Assembly: GCF_000276665.1 (NCBI RefSeq) | Contig: NW_004955418.1 | Coordinates: 8,989,949-9,053,948 of the forward strand | DNA: 64,000 nucleotides | Direction of reading: 5' to 3' | Source: Chinchilla lanigera | Taxonomy: Eukaryota > Chordata > Mammalia > Rodentia > Chinchillidae | In this document: positions 45,340-58,380 of the stretch, piece after piece | Layout: every line of letters begins with the position of its first letter | Numbering within the stretch: the first letter of the stretch is position 1 | Program-made: the position numbers and the translations under genes | The notes under the pieces: generated by a model | Told to the model about the DNA's origin: nothing | What the model saw: only the letters and a program-made list of their open reading frames with translations | Databases searched by the model: none

Positions 45340-46559
45340 TTGAGCTTCTTTGCTTCTAATGCCTTTGAAATGAACAAGGAATAACAGTAGAAACAAGAAG
45401 CTTTATGCTAGAGAACAGGAATGTATATAACTTTTACTACAACATAAAAGATCTTCTTCCAGAAGCAGAGGGAGAATGCCAGCAGAGGCTTGACCTCGCC
45501 AAGGAGAAAGAAGAGCAGAAAGCATGTGGTATAGGCAATACTTCGGTAACTGCACCAAAGATGTATTGTGGAAGAAAGGCTGTTGTGTTCAAAAACTGCC
45601 GCAAAGATTGGAAAATTATTGAAAATATAAGATAAAATGCCCAAACTACATTATTGAAGGAGCTCTTATTGTTCAAAAAGAATGTTTGGAAATAAAAGTC
45701 ATACTGAAGGATCAGAAAAGAAAAACATTATGGAAACATTGCTCAGAATACTGAGACAGGTTTCAGTAAAGCAGACACATTAAATAAGAACAAAAAATGT
45801 AAGTGATAAGACAAAAACAAAGAAAAAGCAAACACGTTAGAAGGTCTGAAATGTACGTAATTTGTGAAATTTTTCTGGAAAATATAATTAAATATTTGCT
45901 GATAATAAACTAATATTGTAAAACCTTGGCTAGCAAGTGACTTATTCTGTAAGCAATCCATTAGGACTAATAAACTTCTCTAATGAAGTTTAAATAATAA
46001 ACAGCCAATGTTTAAAAAATAAGCAAGCAATGTCTTGCAATACAAGTAATACATGAAGCCTAATGTCACCTGATCTCAACTGAGCCAATGGTTCCTGTCT
46101 TCCGGTCTCTGTGTCTGTCTCTGTCTGTCTGTCTGTCTCTCTCTCCCTGCAAGATTATGGAAGAGATCAGGAAGCAATCTCATCTTCAGAACTGGAAGAG
46201 AATAAAGTGGTGGAATCCCTCAAATAATGGAGAGATGTGTGAAACATGGGAAACAGTGCAAAACTTTGTAGAAAATCACCACCTGAATAAGACTGTAGCA
46301 TTGTGAGAGATAAATCTTTTTTCATGACAATGAAATGACACATTCCTATAAAATCCTCAAAAGGATGCCAAAGCAAGCACCACTGGCTAGGGTCCTTGTT
46401 AAAGGTGCACAGAAAGAAAGACTCTTTTGAGCCAATAGATGGCAGTGATTCTGTTAGTGACAGTTACGCGCCTTATATAGTGTCCCTGCTCTCCCATCTG
46501 CTTCCCTGGCACCACCCATGCCATCCATTCAAAGGTAAATGCAGCTTACTTTCTTCTTC
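45340..46559. other. AT-rich sequence, no gene seen
   Basis: A 76-codon frame (45405-45635) has a Glu/Lys-rich, coding-like look but no recognised domain. A TCTG/TCTC microsatellite lies at 46105-46144. Confidence 0.4.
46105..46144 (+). repeat. (TCTG)n/(TC)n microsatellite
   Basis: TCTG units pass into TC units. Confidence 0.9.
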
Positions 46560-46738
46560 TTTCTTTAATTTTAAAGACAAAAGAACAAAAACAAAATAAC
46601 AAAAACAAAGACACAAACAAAACACAAAAACCATGAAAATGATACAGAATTTCAAAATAAGATGGTAGGAAATCAACAGTGGTTGTTGTTTTATCTATTG
46701 TTCTTTTCAAAGTAGTTGCTCAGATTACCAGATATTAA
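46560..46738 (-). mobile_element. Truncated L1 3'UTR fragment
   Basis: A-rich left block with AACAAAAACAAAGACACAAAC, then ATGATACAGAATTTCAAAAT, GGTAGGAAATCAACAGTGGT, and TTGCTCAGATTACCAGATA, matching L1-C 18545-18705. Confidence 0.85.
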
Positions 46739-47499
46739 GTATTTTTCTTTATATTTTGTATTTTGTTTACTATTTTCTATTATGTAACAGTATGGTAACC
46801 ATTTTTGTGTGAATATTTTTGGATTGTGGAATTAATCATGTGAGTTTCCATTATTTCTTATGGGCAGGTTTGCTTTGATATACAACTGCTTTGGATTACA
46901 AGCATGTTTTGAGAACTAATTATGTGCCCAAACTAAGATTTTACTGACTTCTCTCCTGTCCTCCCTCCCTGCTTTTTCCCCTAGCCACTCTTCCTTTCAG
47001 TGAAATTTTTATGTGGCCATGTTATCAAGACAATGGTGGCTTCATGCACTCAGTTTGATAATGTTCCCTTCTTTTCAATTTGTGGAAAAGTTTGAGAAAG
47101 ATTAGCATTAACATTCTTTAAATATTGAGTGGATTACTCCAGTAGAGCTATTTAGCTCTAGACTTCTTTGGAAAGAGTGGATTTATGATTAATGAATTAA
47201 ATTCCATTCATATTATTAGTTTATGGAAATTTGCTGTTTCTTCTTAATTCAATTTTGGCATAGTTCCTACTTTTAGGAATTTATCCATAATTTCAAGGTA
47301 ATCCAATTTTTTCTCATTAATAAAAGAAAACATAGCTTTGTCTTTTCTCTCCTACTCAACTCAAAACACATCTGTGACCAGATATATGGATATTTTTATT
47401 ACTAAACATATATGACCTAAACCATTTCTTGTAAAATAATCATTAAAGAAGTAGATTGAGAGGGACAGTTAAACTTGGGGGCTATAATGGATTAGTAAA
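46739..47499. other. AT-rich sequence, no gene seen
   Basis: No gene or repeat called with confidence. Weak resemblance to old LINE sequence in places. Confidence 0.45.
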
Positions 47500-47772
47500 A
47501 GGATTATTTTCAATAAATCATCATCTATACTATAAACATAAAAAGGAAGTGTTTGTTCTTTTCTTGCAACATACACAAGTATGTTTCACACACAGCCAAT
47601 GGAAAATTAATTCGACATGGATTGTGTATCTAAATATCAAAGTAAAAAATAGTAAAGGCTCTCAGAATGAAAATTTCATGAACTTGAGGAAGGAACAAAT
47701 ATAAAACATCAGGCACAGAAAAGTGTGAATAAATCAGATTACATTAAAATTAAGAAATTTTTATTTAAACAA
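47500..47772 (+). mobile_element. Old L1 ORF2 fragment (part 1)
   Basis: GGAAAATTAATTCGACATGG, TATCAAAGTAAAAAATAG, CTTGAGGAAGGAACAAAT and TCAGATTACATTAAAATTAA are in ORF2 order on the plus strand. It continues after 48195. Confidence 0.75.
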
Positions 47773-48195
47773 AGGGATCTGTAAACCCCAACCACTGGCT
47801 AGTACACATCTGTGACCGTTTAGGCTATAAGATGCACAGCAGGAGGTGAGAAGCAGGCCAGTGAGCAAGTTTCAATTCTATGTGCAGCCACACCTCATCT
47901 TTCTATTATCAGCTGAGTTCTAGTCCCTGTCAGAGGAGCAGGGGCATCATATGCTCACGGGAGTGCAAACGCTGCTATGAACTGTGCATGTGATGGTTCT
48001 AGGTTGTGTAATCCATGTGAGAATTCAATGCAGTAATAATAGGAATAAAATATACAGGGTCATATGTGAGTAATAAAGTGCACAATAAATGTAATGCACT
48101 TCATTCACCCCTAAATCAAAACAATCACCGCCACGACCACCCCATATGTACAAAAACTGTCTTCCATGATACTAGTTTGGAGACCTCTGATTTAA
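47773..48195 (-). mobile_element. hAT-type non-autonomous DNA transposon
   Basis: Old mammalian element with GTAAACCCCAACCACTGG at the left end, CACAGCAGGAGGTGAG, CATGTGATGGTTCTAGGTTG, and a right end CTAGTTTGGAGACCTCTGAT. It is inserted in the old L1. Strand labelling is relative to the second copy at 53606. Confidence 0.65.
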
Positions 48196-48389
48196 ACAGT
48201 GATGTCATTAATAGAATTTTAGAAAATGTTACATGGATATTTACAAACACATGCAAAATATTTATCATACATGTGGACATATATGTGCACATTGATTATG
48301 GAGAAGCCCATGAAATGGGCTTTTCCATGTGCTAAAACTCTAAAAATTAGTGCAATTTAAATGAGCACATTTTACTTCAAGTAAATTAT

Positions 48390-48731
48390 GTTACAATATA
48401 TTCAGTGTATGGGGAAAAAAAGAAATGGAACATCATTACACCCTCTCCAGAATATGAGCATAAAAATACTGTGAGTACTAAGTATTGGCAAGAATGTGAA
48501 TAATTTTGTCTCCTGTAAAGTACTGAACAAGTAGAAAATTTGGACAACTACTTCAGAAAACAGCAGTACCTACCAAAACTGATCTCAAATATAACCTATA
48601 ACCAAGACATTCCACTCCTATTTTTAGCACAATATAAATTTATGTTTATGTTCAGCAAAAGAAATGTGAAAATCTTTAAAGAAGTTTTATTACTTTATCA
48701 AAATTTGCAAACAAATGAGTATGCTATGTAT
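48390..48731 (+). mobile_element. Old L1 3' region (part 2)
   Basis: ATTGGCAAGAATGTGAATAA, ACTACTTCAGAAAACAGCAG, ACATTCCACTCC and AATATAAATTTATG keep the L1 ORF2 C-terminal order and end at the LTR. Confidence 0.75.
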
Positions 48732-49115
48732 TGTCTTAGTTACTTTTCTCATTTTTGAGACAAATCTGACACTTCAAATTAAAGGAGGAAAAGGTTACCC
48801 AGTTCAGTTTCTAGAGATTTTCACCCACAACAGGCTGGCTACAAGGCAGGGTGGCATGGCAGACAGGCATTACAACAGAGAAACAAGTTCATGGTGGGCA
48901 AAGGCAGCAAAGCAAGCAAGGGCTGACTACAACTCATTGTCTCCTTATATCTGATCCAGACTGCTTAGAGCAGGTAGCACTCACACTCTTAATCCTAGTG
49001 CCCTTGATCCTAGCTTTGCACCTTGAATTGATTTCAGCATCTTGCACTTTGGATCCAGCCACCTCTAAAAAAGCCCCACTTATGACTGCATGAGGCTTTG
49101 AGGGGACATCTAAAC
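48732..49115 (-). mobile_element. MaLR-type solo LTR (ORR1/MT-like)
   Basis: Plus strand begins TGTCTTAGTTACTTTTCTC and ends ...GGGGACATCTAAACA, the reverse complement of a TG...CA LTR. Its MaLR core is similar to the copy at 37635. It splits the old L1. Confidence 0.8.
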
Positions 49116-49119
49116 AAAA

Positions 49120-49385
49120 GTCGTAAAATATATCAAAAATAGACTGGCAAAAGTTGTGGCATTTTCAGAGGACAGAATACTACAGAATAATGAAACTGAA
49201 CCAAATATTGCTGCATCCTACAACATGAAAGAAACCAACAGACATGACATTGAGCAAATGAGGGTGAACACAGAAGAGTACACAATATGTACTTCCACTC
49301 ATATGCAATTAATAAATAATCAGAGCCAATCTGTGTTGTTAGAAATCATGATAGGGATGGTCTCTGGGGGTCAGTAAGTGAAAGG
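49120..49385 (+). mobile_element. Old L1 3' end (part 3)
   Basis: AGGACAGAATACTACAGAAT, CATGAAAGAAACCAAC, CACTCATATGCAATTAATAA and AGGGATGGTCTCTGGGGGT continue the L1 3' region. Confidence 0.7.
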
Positions 49386-50687
49386 TAGTGTATTGTGAGC
49401 TTCATTTATGGCATTCTTCAACTTGTTTAATTTCTTAGACAGTGTACTCTCCATAGAGACATCTTCATTAAATTGTGCATCCATGATTTGTGTACTTTCA
49501 GGGATATATATTTTGTTTAAAAGTAACTTACTTGGAACAATTACACATATATCAGTATATAAAAACTATATATCTATCACCAAAAGAAATTTTAAAATGT
49601 GGAAGCATGGATAACTTAGTTTGAACTCTCCCAAATACTAACTAGACAAAATAGATAGATGGAAGAATTAATTTAGGGACTGCTATAATAGTCTATGATA
49701 TTTGTGGTCTAAGATCAAGAGAGAAGTATGTGTACTGTAGTCTATAAAGGGAGAAGAGATTTATTTAATTTTTAGCTTGAAATCATGATTTCTTCTATGG
49801 CACTTGAGATTTTTAAGCATATGGTGGGTGATGTACTTGAAAAGGTCTCCTTTTCCTTCATAGCTTGCAGGATTTAATTGTAGTCCCTCTAACTACATTA
49901 TTATTATGTGCCTAACTTTACTCCCTCATAATATTTTGTCATGGATCATCTAGAAATAAAATTCAGGCATACTCTAAAAATGGACTTTTTCTTTACTAAT
50001 TGGAGGAATCATTCGCTACTATAAATCCAAGTGAAAAACTCTCAACTCAAAGCTGTGTAACAGAAAATCTCAGAGCAAAATTTATATCACCCATACCCTG
50101 ATCCATTTCTTTACTTCTTAAATTATGATGTTATTTAATCTGTCTTTGACAATAGATGAATCTCAATAATTATAAAAATCTGTACTGCTATTTCCATGTT
50201 TTCCCTCAAGGTCTTTAACCTGTGAAATATTCCCTTGACACGTGAGGCCTAATGCACCAAATAAATTAAATGGAAAATAGGTCATCTAGATATTCAACAC
50301 AATATTGTAATGACAAGCAGAAACACTGAAACACCTGGATTTGGAGGCAGATTTATTTATGTCGATGGGCACTGACCAGGATAATTCCCAGAGTTTCAGC
50401 TCCTGACCTCTAGTGGTCTAGGGCTTACATAGGATAAGCAAGCAGGAAGCACAGCAATAGAAAGGCTTGTCAACTGGAGATCGGTTCTTAACAATATGCA
50501 TCATAGTGACCAGCTATGCGTCAGTGACCAGGTCTTCCTAAGAGACAAAAGCAATCTGAACTGGAACAGGCACTACCACCTGGGCAACTGAAATATACTC
50601 CCTTGGAGGAGGCATTTTCTGCTATAATATTTCAGTATAGATTCTCTACCTCTGGTCATGGAATTACTCCTATTAGGATCAGGCATT
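49386..50687. other. AT-rich sequence, no gene seen
   Basis: No gene or family recognised. Confidence 0.5.
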
Positions 50688-51027
50688 AGCCCGTTTGTCA
50701 TTGCGGTAATGAAATATCCAATGCAGTTTACTTTTGAGAAAGATTGTTTAGGTCCGAGTTTTGGACATTCAGAGACATAGCACTGGCATCAGCTCAGCTC
50801 ACCTGAGTATTTCAAGGGAGATCACAATGGGAAGACTGCATTACAAACAAAAGAATGCAAGAAGCATTTGGTCCCATAAATGCTTCCCAAATACACACAC
50901 ACACACTCATGAAAGACCTGGTCACACAAAGATCCACCTCTAAACACAATAAACACCAAGCATCCATGGATCTTTTCTTGGGGAGGGGGGTTCGAGGTTA
51001 CAGAAAAACCATCCAGTCCACAGCAAA
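50688..51027 (-). mobile_element. MaLR-like LTR, diverged
   Basis: CGTTTGTCATTGCGGTAATG, AAATATCCAATGCAG and the right end TTCGAGGTTACAGAAAAACC resemble the reverse complement of a MaLR LTR. A short AC run (50891-50908) lies inside. Confidence 0.55.
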
Positions 51028-52372
51028 TAGTTAGGTTTTGGCTACCAAATATGGTCTCAAAGTTGCTGGGAGCAATTTTTCCAATGTTTAGAATGAAACT
51101 GTGAACATAGTGAAGCTTTGTACTTAATATGAATAATTACTTTGTTGTTTTAGTGTTGCTTAAACTATTACAAAAAGAATTTCATAGAGGGAGTGTCTTA
51201 ATTAGTCTAAAATGTACATATAAGTAAAATCTCAAGACTTCTTCCATTAGTTTGTTTGAAGAGCTAATCTGCTTGAAGAAGCAGTAATTAAAAAGCTTTC
51301 ATTTTAAGTGTATATTAAATAAATCAAATAAGATGATGTTGTAAACATTCATTATAGATTTATTTTGATATTTGTTCTGCATAAATTACATATGTATGCA
51401 TAATCTCATCTTTAAAGATCTAATAGGATTTTATAATCAGAGCACATAACTATGTACTATGCACATGATGTTCAGATAACAAAATGACTATTTCATTGCC
51501 TGATTTATAAATAAAAAAGAACACATTAATGAAACAATTCTTTAATTCATTGCTGAAGAACATCTTATAGCTTCACTACATTTAATATTTATGCCATTTT
51601 TTACACTGCTATTAATTTCATAATTTACTATTAACAAGGCCATATTTAAAATATTCCATATTTCATGAGGGACAAGCATTATTTTGTTTTTCACAGTTAT
51701 ACTCGTCTATATTCAAATTGCCAGGTCTAGCTTTGGATTTAAAAATTCAAATCCAGAATATACTTAGACATTCAATATTACTATGTGGTTTAATTTCAAA
51801 TAAAAATATGATCTAATTTAAATAATATTTCATGTGCTTTATAAGTTTCTGGTTAATGAAGTAAGTTAGGAATGTCTACTGAGGTTATGCATTGTAAAGA
51901 TAATGCTTCACAGTGGCCAAGACTTTAGATTCTGCCTCTTTACGTATAGGAATAATATCATTGTGGTATTTATTTAATTTTTTATTAAGAACCTCAAAGG
52001 CTAAACAAAACCAAAAATGTACAATAGGTATTATGAAAAGGAAAGAAATTGCTCAAACAAAGGAACAACTGAGATGAGGGCAAGGAGAAAAAGAAAGAAG
52101 GAAGGGAAAAAAAATATATTAATTTATTTATATAGAAGGATATCTGGGGTAATTATACTGCTGATGTCTAATGGTTTATTGAAAGGAACATTTAATGCTT
52201 ATTTTCTTGACCAATTTTACATGCTTATATCTTGTAACCTGAACAACTAATTTGAAGACAACAGTATGCAATATAGCAACCATTGCTGAATTTCTACCAT
52301 CGTGTTTAGTGAACTTCTGTATCATTTCTAACGTTTTTTATTCTTTTTTATTCTTTTTAATTGTTTCAGAAC
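51028..52372. other. AT-rich sequence, no gene seen
   Basis: No gene or repeat recognised. Confidence 0.5.
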
Positions 52373-52468
52373 TTTTTTTTTTTTGTACTGTGAATCAAAT
52401 TCACGACCACGTATGCGTGAATTTGCCAGATAGGCGCTTGTGCCACTGAGCTACATCCTTGACCCCCT
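52373..52468 (-). mobile_element. ID SINE with internal hairpin
   Basis: Minus-strand ID: T-run, GTGAATCAAATTCACGACC, AGGCGCTTGTGCCACTGAGC, GACCCCC end. A perfect 10-bp inverted repeat (52396-52405 and 52416-52425) lies where the B-box to A-box spacer should be. Confidence 0.88.
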
Positions 52469-53605
52469 GCAATCTTACATTTCTATATCTGGTAAGATTG
52501 TGGCATTTAGACATAAAGTATTAATAGTATAAGCGTCAGAGAGAAAAATTTGATTTAAAATAAATAAAGTTATAATGAGATGATATCATGTTATTTAAAA
52601 AGACGTAGGCCTTAAGCCTAGTTTTTTGTAATAAACAATATCTGATTATTATATTGCTTAAGCCAGTACCAGTAAGAAGATTCTATACTTGCTGCTTGAG
52701 ACATCTTAATGGATGTATTCTTGCTAGTAATCTCTAGAAAGGTAACCTATTTTTTGCCTTAGAATTATATATTTAAAGATACTTATAAAAATCTACATAA
52801 ATTAGAAATTATTATTGTTCATGGGATTATTTTTACAAATAATATTGACACTAATGAATGTCCTGACATTCCTCTGATCTCAGTAGTCAGTATCAGTCAT
52901 ATTATCTTCATGATAACTAAGATCCATCATACCTGTGATGAGAGTAGAAACTTCTTCCTTTCCCCCAGGCTCTACCAGCATGAAGAGCAAACAGTAAATG
53001 GTATATTGCTTTCTGTTTAAGTTTGGTGTACTTCTTACCATGTTTTTTCAGAGAAATATTACTATGTCCTTGGTAACTAGGATCATGAGTTCATTAGAAT
53101 CAGTTGTGGGGAAGGCAGGCTCACATCTTAAGTAAAAACACAAAAGGATGAAGATCAAGGCCTTTTCTCTTTCCACTCCTGAGTTAAGGAAACAAGGGTT
53201 ACCCTACCACCATATAAGTAGTTCAGAAATGTACATCATCTAGCAAACACCTCTCCAGTTCCACAGAGAATCCACTGCAGTCAATATGCTCGGTCATCCA
53301 AAGAAAGAAAGAAATTATTGAACACACCAAATTCTATCACGAAAAGGGAGAGACACATGACTTTTAGACACACTTGTCTTTTAGAAATGCTGCATATGAA
53401 AAATTTAAATAATACTTCAACTGGTTGATTTAGTGGTTTGGAAGGCTCCAGACTTGAGTGCCATATGGTAAAAACAGAGAGCTCTAACAATCTCATTCTC
53501 TAATACAAGTCACCAGTTTCTTGGGCTGTATCACTCAAACTGTGGTGTTAGAGGACCCCATGGTAGAGAAAATGCTCTGCTGAGTTTGTGTCAAGTTGTT
53601 TATAT
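52469..53605. other. AT-rich sequence, no gene seen
   Basis: No gene or repeat recognised. Confidence 0.5.
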
Positions 53606-53886
53606 CAGTCATATCCAAGCATTTTTGGCACCAGGGGCTGGTTTCATGATAGACCACTTTTCCACAAATCAGGTGGGTGCAGCGGTTTCAGGATGATTCA
53701 GAATCTCAGGCGTTGCTCATCTGACAGGAGGCCAAGTGCAGGTGCTAATGTAAGTGATGCGGAGGGCCTATAAATACAGATGCAGCTTCACACAGTAGCC
53801 CATCACCCATCTCCCACAGAGGGGCCAGTTTTCTAACCTGCAGATGACCAGGAATGGTACATATCCCAGGAGGCTGGAGCCCTGCT
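53606..53886 (+). mobile_element. hAT-type non-autonomous DNA transposon (second copy)
   Basis: TTTTTGGCACCAGGGGCTGG, TTTCAGGATGATTCAGAATC, CATCTGACAGGAGGCC, TAAATACAGATGCAGCTTCA and a right-end block near 53860 match the same family as 47773-48195 in the opposite orientation. Parts are missing. Confidence 0.65.
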
Positions 53887-54993
53887 GTGTACCAGTGATG
53901 TCCGCTTTACCTCCAGTGGTTAAAGATAGCCCACAGGTATCTGTTATTGAAGAACTCTGTCTTTAAACTGACACTATCTCAAAAATTTCCCTTAAAAAAC
54001 AATATAAGCAAGTTTTTCTAGAGTCAACTCTCACAGTTTAAAAGAAGCCACGATTCAGCATTTCACAGACACTGGTGATCCACGCTCTTTATTGCTTCAC
54101 TGAAGGGAGTGTCCTCAGCAAGCTCTCCTAAATCACTGTGTGTTGAGTTTCTAGTCTTATGCAATGTATCTGTTTTACCGTCCCTATATCTCTGAATCTA
54201 CCCCCCAGTACTTCCTCATGGAAGATTCACAATATTTCCCTTTTATGCATTAGGTCATTGTTTGTACTAGATACCTCTACCAGGATGGTAAGTGGAAAGG
54301 GGCCCGCTGTCAGTAGTCCATCCTTGTTGGTCATCACACTAAAAACCCTTTTCCACATGTGTCAGTTTAGTATCTTCCCATCCTAACTCACCTATCATTC
54401 TAGCTCCTTTGTCTCCTGGATTGAGGGAAAATACTTTTGAAATTATGCTATGCTGAAATTTGTTCCTAGTTATTTGGCTAGAAGTATTAGGAGCGATGAC
54501 TTCAGATCTTGAATACAGTAAACATCATCTTGCAAAATTTATGTGAAGTCATTGCATAGTCTTGGCCTAGGAGAGACTATTCTCATGTACAGAGAGGGTA
54601 CTCCATTTCATAAGTTCAAAAATTCCCAGGAAAACTGCACTCAAAGTTCTCAAGCACATTATATCTGTGTCTTCTTTCCAGACATCAATCTGCTGCACCC
54701 ATATCATTGCTTTGAATTTTTCATAAGCGAATTGACAGCCCAGCTTATCCAGACTTATTTGAAGAATTTCTGCCTTTAAATCAGTACTGAAGCATGAATT
54801 TATCTTTAGATACAGGAGAACAGGTATCTTTGTAATGTGGTAGAATCTCTGTGACTTACACACTGTTATTGTGTTAACAGCTCACTGGCCTGAACTTGTT
54901 GTTTTCTTTTACCAGGGCTTCAATGATTTAATAACAAGTAAAAACAAAGCAAAATAAAACAAAAAAAAAAAACTTCTCAGTTCTAAAAATTAG
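53887..54993. other. AT-rich sequence, no gene seen
   Basis: The 98-codon minus-strand frame at 54567-54863 has no recognised domain and no supporting context. Confidence 0.45.
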
Positions 54994-55118
54994 CACTGGA
55001 CTGAAGATATAGCTTAGTGGTTGAATGCTTGTGGAGCATGTGTCAGGCCCTACTGCGATCCCCAGTACTGCCAGAGCAAAACCGAAAATCCAAACCTAAA
55101 CAAAAGAAAACAAAAAAA
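54994..55118 (+). mobile_element. ID SINE, diverged
   Basis: CTGGACTGAAGATATAGCTT, GGTTGAATGCTTG, CCTACTGCGATCCCCAGTAC and a long A-rich tail. Confidence 0.8.
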
Positions 55119-56579
55119 TTGTCCCATATATTTCAATTAGTAGACATACTACATATCCTATGAATCCATTTCAGCATGGGCTGCAGAGAGGAAATTGTGA
55201 TCCTAGCAAGGATGATAACCAGCCACTCCACTTACTACAGAAAATGTCATCCTTATTAGTCTCTGGATAATAAGTGATTCATTTTCCAAATCTAAGTGGT
55301 GATAGGGCTTTCAAATTTACAACTTTGCCAGCTATCCTAATTTGTGTTTTTCTGGAAGCAGATCCTTGGGAAAGGATTCAATCCAAATACTTTTAAAGGG
55401 AGATCATTCTAAAAGAGACTGGCTATAGGAAAAAGAAGACGACAGTAGAGTAAAAGCGGGAATTACCGGATGTCTCAGTCAGTTGTCCTCGTGTGCACCA
55501 TAAGCCTAGCTCACTGAAGAACTCAGAGCCAGTGCTGAGCACAGACTCAGACTGACAGCAGCTGATCACGAAGGGAAGGAGGACAGCTCCTATCCATCAC
55601 AGACTGAGGTCCATTCTCCAGTAGTAATTTTTTTCTCAACCTTTATTTTACCATCTTTATAGGCAAAGAAATCTCCCCTTTAGGGAGAGTGACAGAGATG
55701 CACATAGCTTAACACATGGTCAGAATGAAATGAAATAGTAAGGGTCAAAGGAGAAGAAGGAGGGTACGCTTATATTCTCACTGACAATTCTTACATGTTC
55801 CATGACTCTTTTGCCCCCTTATTCTTTGACTTTGAACATAATATTTCCTATTGAACTTTTCATGCTGTCTGTCCCCTATTATGAACTTTTAGTAATCTTC
55901 TCTTTTATTTCCTAATTTTTTCAATTCATGTTTCATATCACTTTCTAGACAAAACTTGTTTGCACGAGTTCCTGTATTTGCTTTGCAGTTACATTATAAT
56001 TACGAATGTGTAATTAACTTCAAATCTTGATGAACTGTTGTGACACTATCTTCCTATATTTCAGAATGAATCATATTATTGTATTATGCTTTTGGTTTTC
56101 CCACGGGAAGAATTTGATACTGAATTAAAATATTTTTCTCTGTAGTACTTTTGTTTGTATGGTACTAATTTATTTAGATTATTAATACTTTAAGACATGA
56201 GATATTTTAGAGAACTACTAGCAGAAGGATTCTATAATTTCCCTGGATTTCTCTGATATGAAATTTTATTACTTCATGCTTCATGAGCCTGATCTTTACA
56301 AATAAGAGTTTTTTATATTGTAAATTAAATATATATATACATATATAATATGGTATTTTATTCACTTATACTTAGGAATATATACATATTGTGAGATTTT
56401 GCCACTTTCAAGCTTATTATCATATCCATGGCTTGATATCATTATCTTTGTGTTTGTGTGTTAGGAGCATATTTAAAAGCCTTTCCCTTAACAATTTTTA
56501 AGGTAGTAAACAATAAAATATTACTAACCAGAGTCACTATTCTTTATATTAGATCTTCAGAACTCGTGTTTTCTTAACT
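55119..56579. other. AT-rich sequence, no gene seen
   Basis: The patch at 55350-55630 is GC-richer and could be an unrecognised LTR relic. Confidence 0.4.
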
Positions 56580-58380
56580 ACTGGTACCCTCTTTTTACTA
56601 ATATCTCTCACCTTCACTGTAGCCTCTAAACTACTACTGTTAGTTCTACAAGGTTTTTTTTGTTACATTTAGCATATAAATAACATCATGTACCCTTTGA
56701 TAGTTTGTTCCTCTCTTATTTGGTTTAGTACACTTACCTCCACATTCACCTAGATTTTTTACAAATGCTAAAATATTTTCTTTCAGTGACAAATTTACAT
56801 ATATGTCAGTCCACACAATGATAGGCATAGTTTGATTCTATATAGTGAATGAAATCATAATGACAGAGAAATGCAGATATGTCTTTGAGATTCTAATTTC
56901 ATTTCCTTTCATTGCTGGATTCATGGGGTAATTCTATGCTTAAGTTTAAGGTTAAAATGTTTAAGTCAATCAAATCATAATGTACTATTTCCATTTTTAC
57001 TTTCTGAGCAAATTTTGTAGTGATTTCTGCAGTGGGAGAACAAATGTATGTTTCTACTGGCACTGTATCAAAGTTCTTTTATCTATATTCCTGTCTGTGC
57101 TTAGTGTACTTTAACTTATGGATTTTTTCTTATATTGTGTGAGAGGTTCCCTTATATACAAGTTGATTTTCTCTTGATGCATTCTTCTTTGTCTTTGGCT
57201 CTTGAGAGTATGGTGAAAATGTGCCACTATGAAGATCGAATTCTGTTAAATCTCTGGGATTCTTTGGCCTTCATGCATCTGATGTCCATTCCTCTCTCCA
57301 GAGTTGAGAGCATTTCCACCATTATTTCACTATCTTTTCTGTCCTTTCTCTCTCTCTAGTCTTTTGTGACATTCATTTTGTATACACTGTTTGACTTCAG
57401 GTAACTCCATATGTTCAACACAACTGATTGTTTCTTCTTCATTCTTTTTTCTTCTTGTTCTCCTACTTCCAAATGACTAGCCTTTAAGTTGACTGATTCT
57501 TTTCTTGTTTGAGTGTACTACTGATTTCTATTGAATTTTTTCATTTTAATTATTGTGAACTTCACCTCCAGGATTTTTGTTTGGTTCTTTTCACATTTTC
57601 TAGGTCTTTGATGAACTTTAGATCTTGTTCATGTCATGTTACCCTGATATTACTTAGTCCTTTATATGCATTGTTCTGAGCTTCTTCGTAATGACCATTT
57701 TGAATTCTTTGTCAAACAATGTATGGACTTCCATTTCATTATGGTCAGTAACTGGTTCTGCTTTCCCCTTTTATGGTTTCATGGTTTTCTGATCATAAAT
57801 GGTTCTTTTCACCTTGCTTGGGTATCTGTGCTTTTCTAGAAGTAGCTACGACTTCCAGGTTTTAGAATTTGGCATCATAAGAGAGTCCTTCACCAACAGC
57901 CCAGGTAGCTTGTTGCTGGTGACCTTGAGCAAGCTGGTCCAGTGACTTAGTTATAGATGAGTGTTCTGGGGCTTCTGTGTGCAGGGGTCTACCAGGTCTG
58001 GGTCCATGGAGACAGGTCTAGAACATGTGCCCACTGGGTGGTGGTTGTATAAATAAATTTTGAATCCTGGGTCTATAAAATCTGGCCTCAATCCTGGGAT
58101 CTTATCTTCTGACCAGGTTGTGGGATATGCCCTGGAAATCTATGGAGGCTGACTTAACACTGGTGTGGAGCCAGGGTCGATTGAGATCAGCCTGTATCCT
58201 GAGAGGAACAAGCCTGACACTGTACTGGACCTGGAGCCTACAACTGCAAGGTGGGGCCTGCATCTCAAGTCTATATGTGGAGACCTGGACCCTGGAGCTG
58301 GTCTGGAGCCTGGAGTTTTGAGGGTCTGCCAGGCAGTGAGGCAGACCTCTGGTCCAGATAGGCCTTACAGTTTCAATTAA
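56580..58380 (-). mobile_element. Old L1M/HAL1-like LINE
   Basis: The left part (56580-57110) follows the old L1 3' end in reverse complement (a ATAAATAACATCATGTACCC-type block, TTTCATTGCTGGATTCATGG). The middle (57540-57840) matches the ORF1-side block (GAATTCTTTGTCAAACAATG, TCATTATGGTCAGTAACTGG). The right part (57850-58380) is a GC-rich CCTGGAGCCTG-rich 5' region. The short distance from 3' end to ORF1-like sequence suggests HAL1, which lacks ORF2, or a deleted L1. Confidence 0.6.

Noticed and set aside
45405..45635. 76-codon Glu/Lys-rich frame as a processed pseudogene
   Set aside because: No protein recognised, no poly(A) or TSD seen; left unassigned.
48295..48327. Hairpin AGCCCAT...ATGGGCT as a possible regulatory RNA
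   Set aside because: A short single hairpin with no flanking conserved structure visible; could be chance in old repeat-derived DNA.
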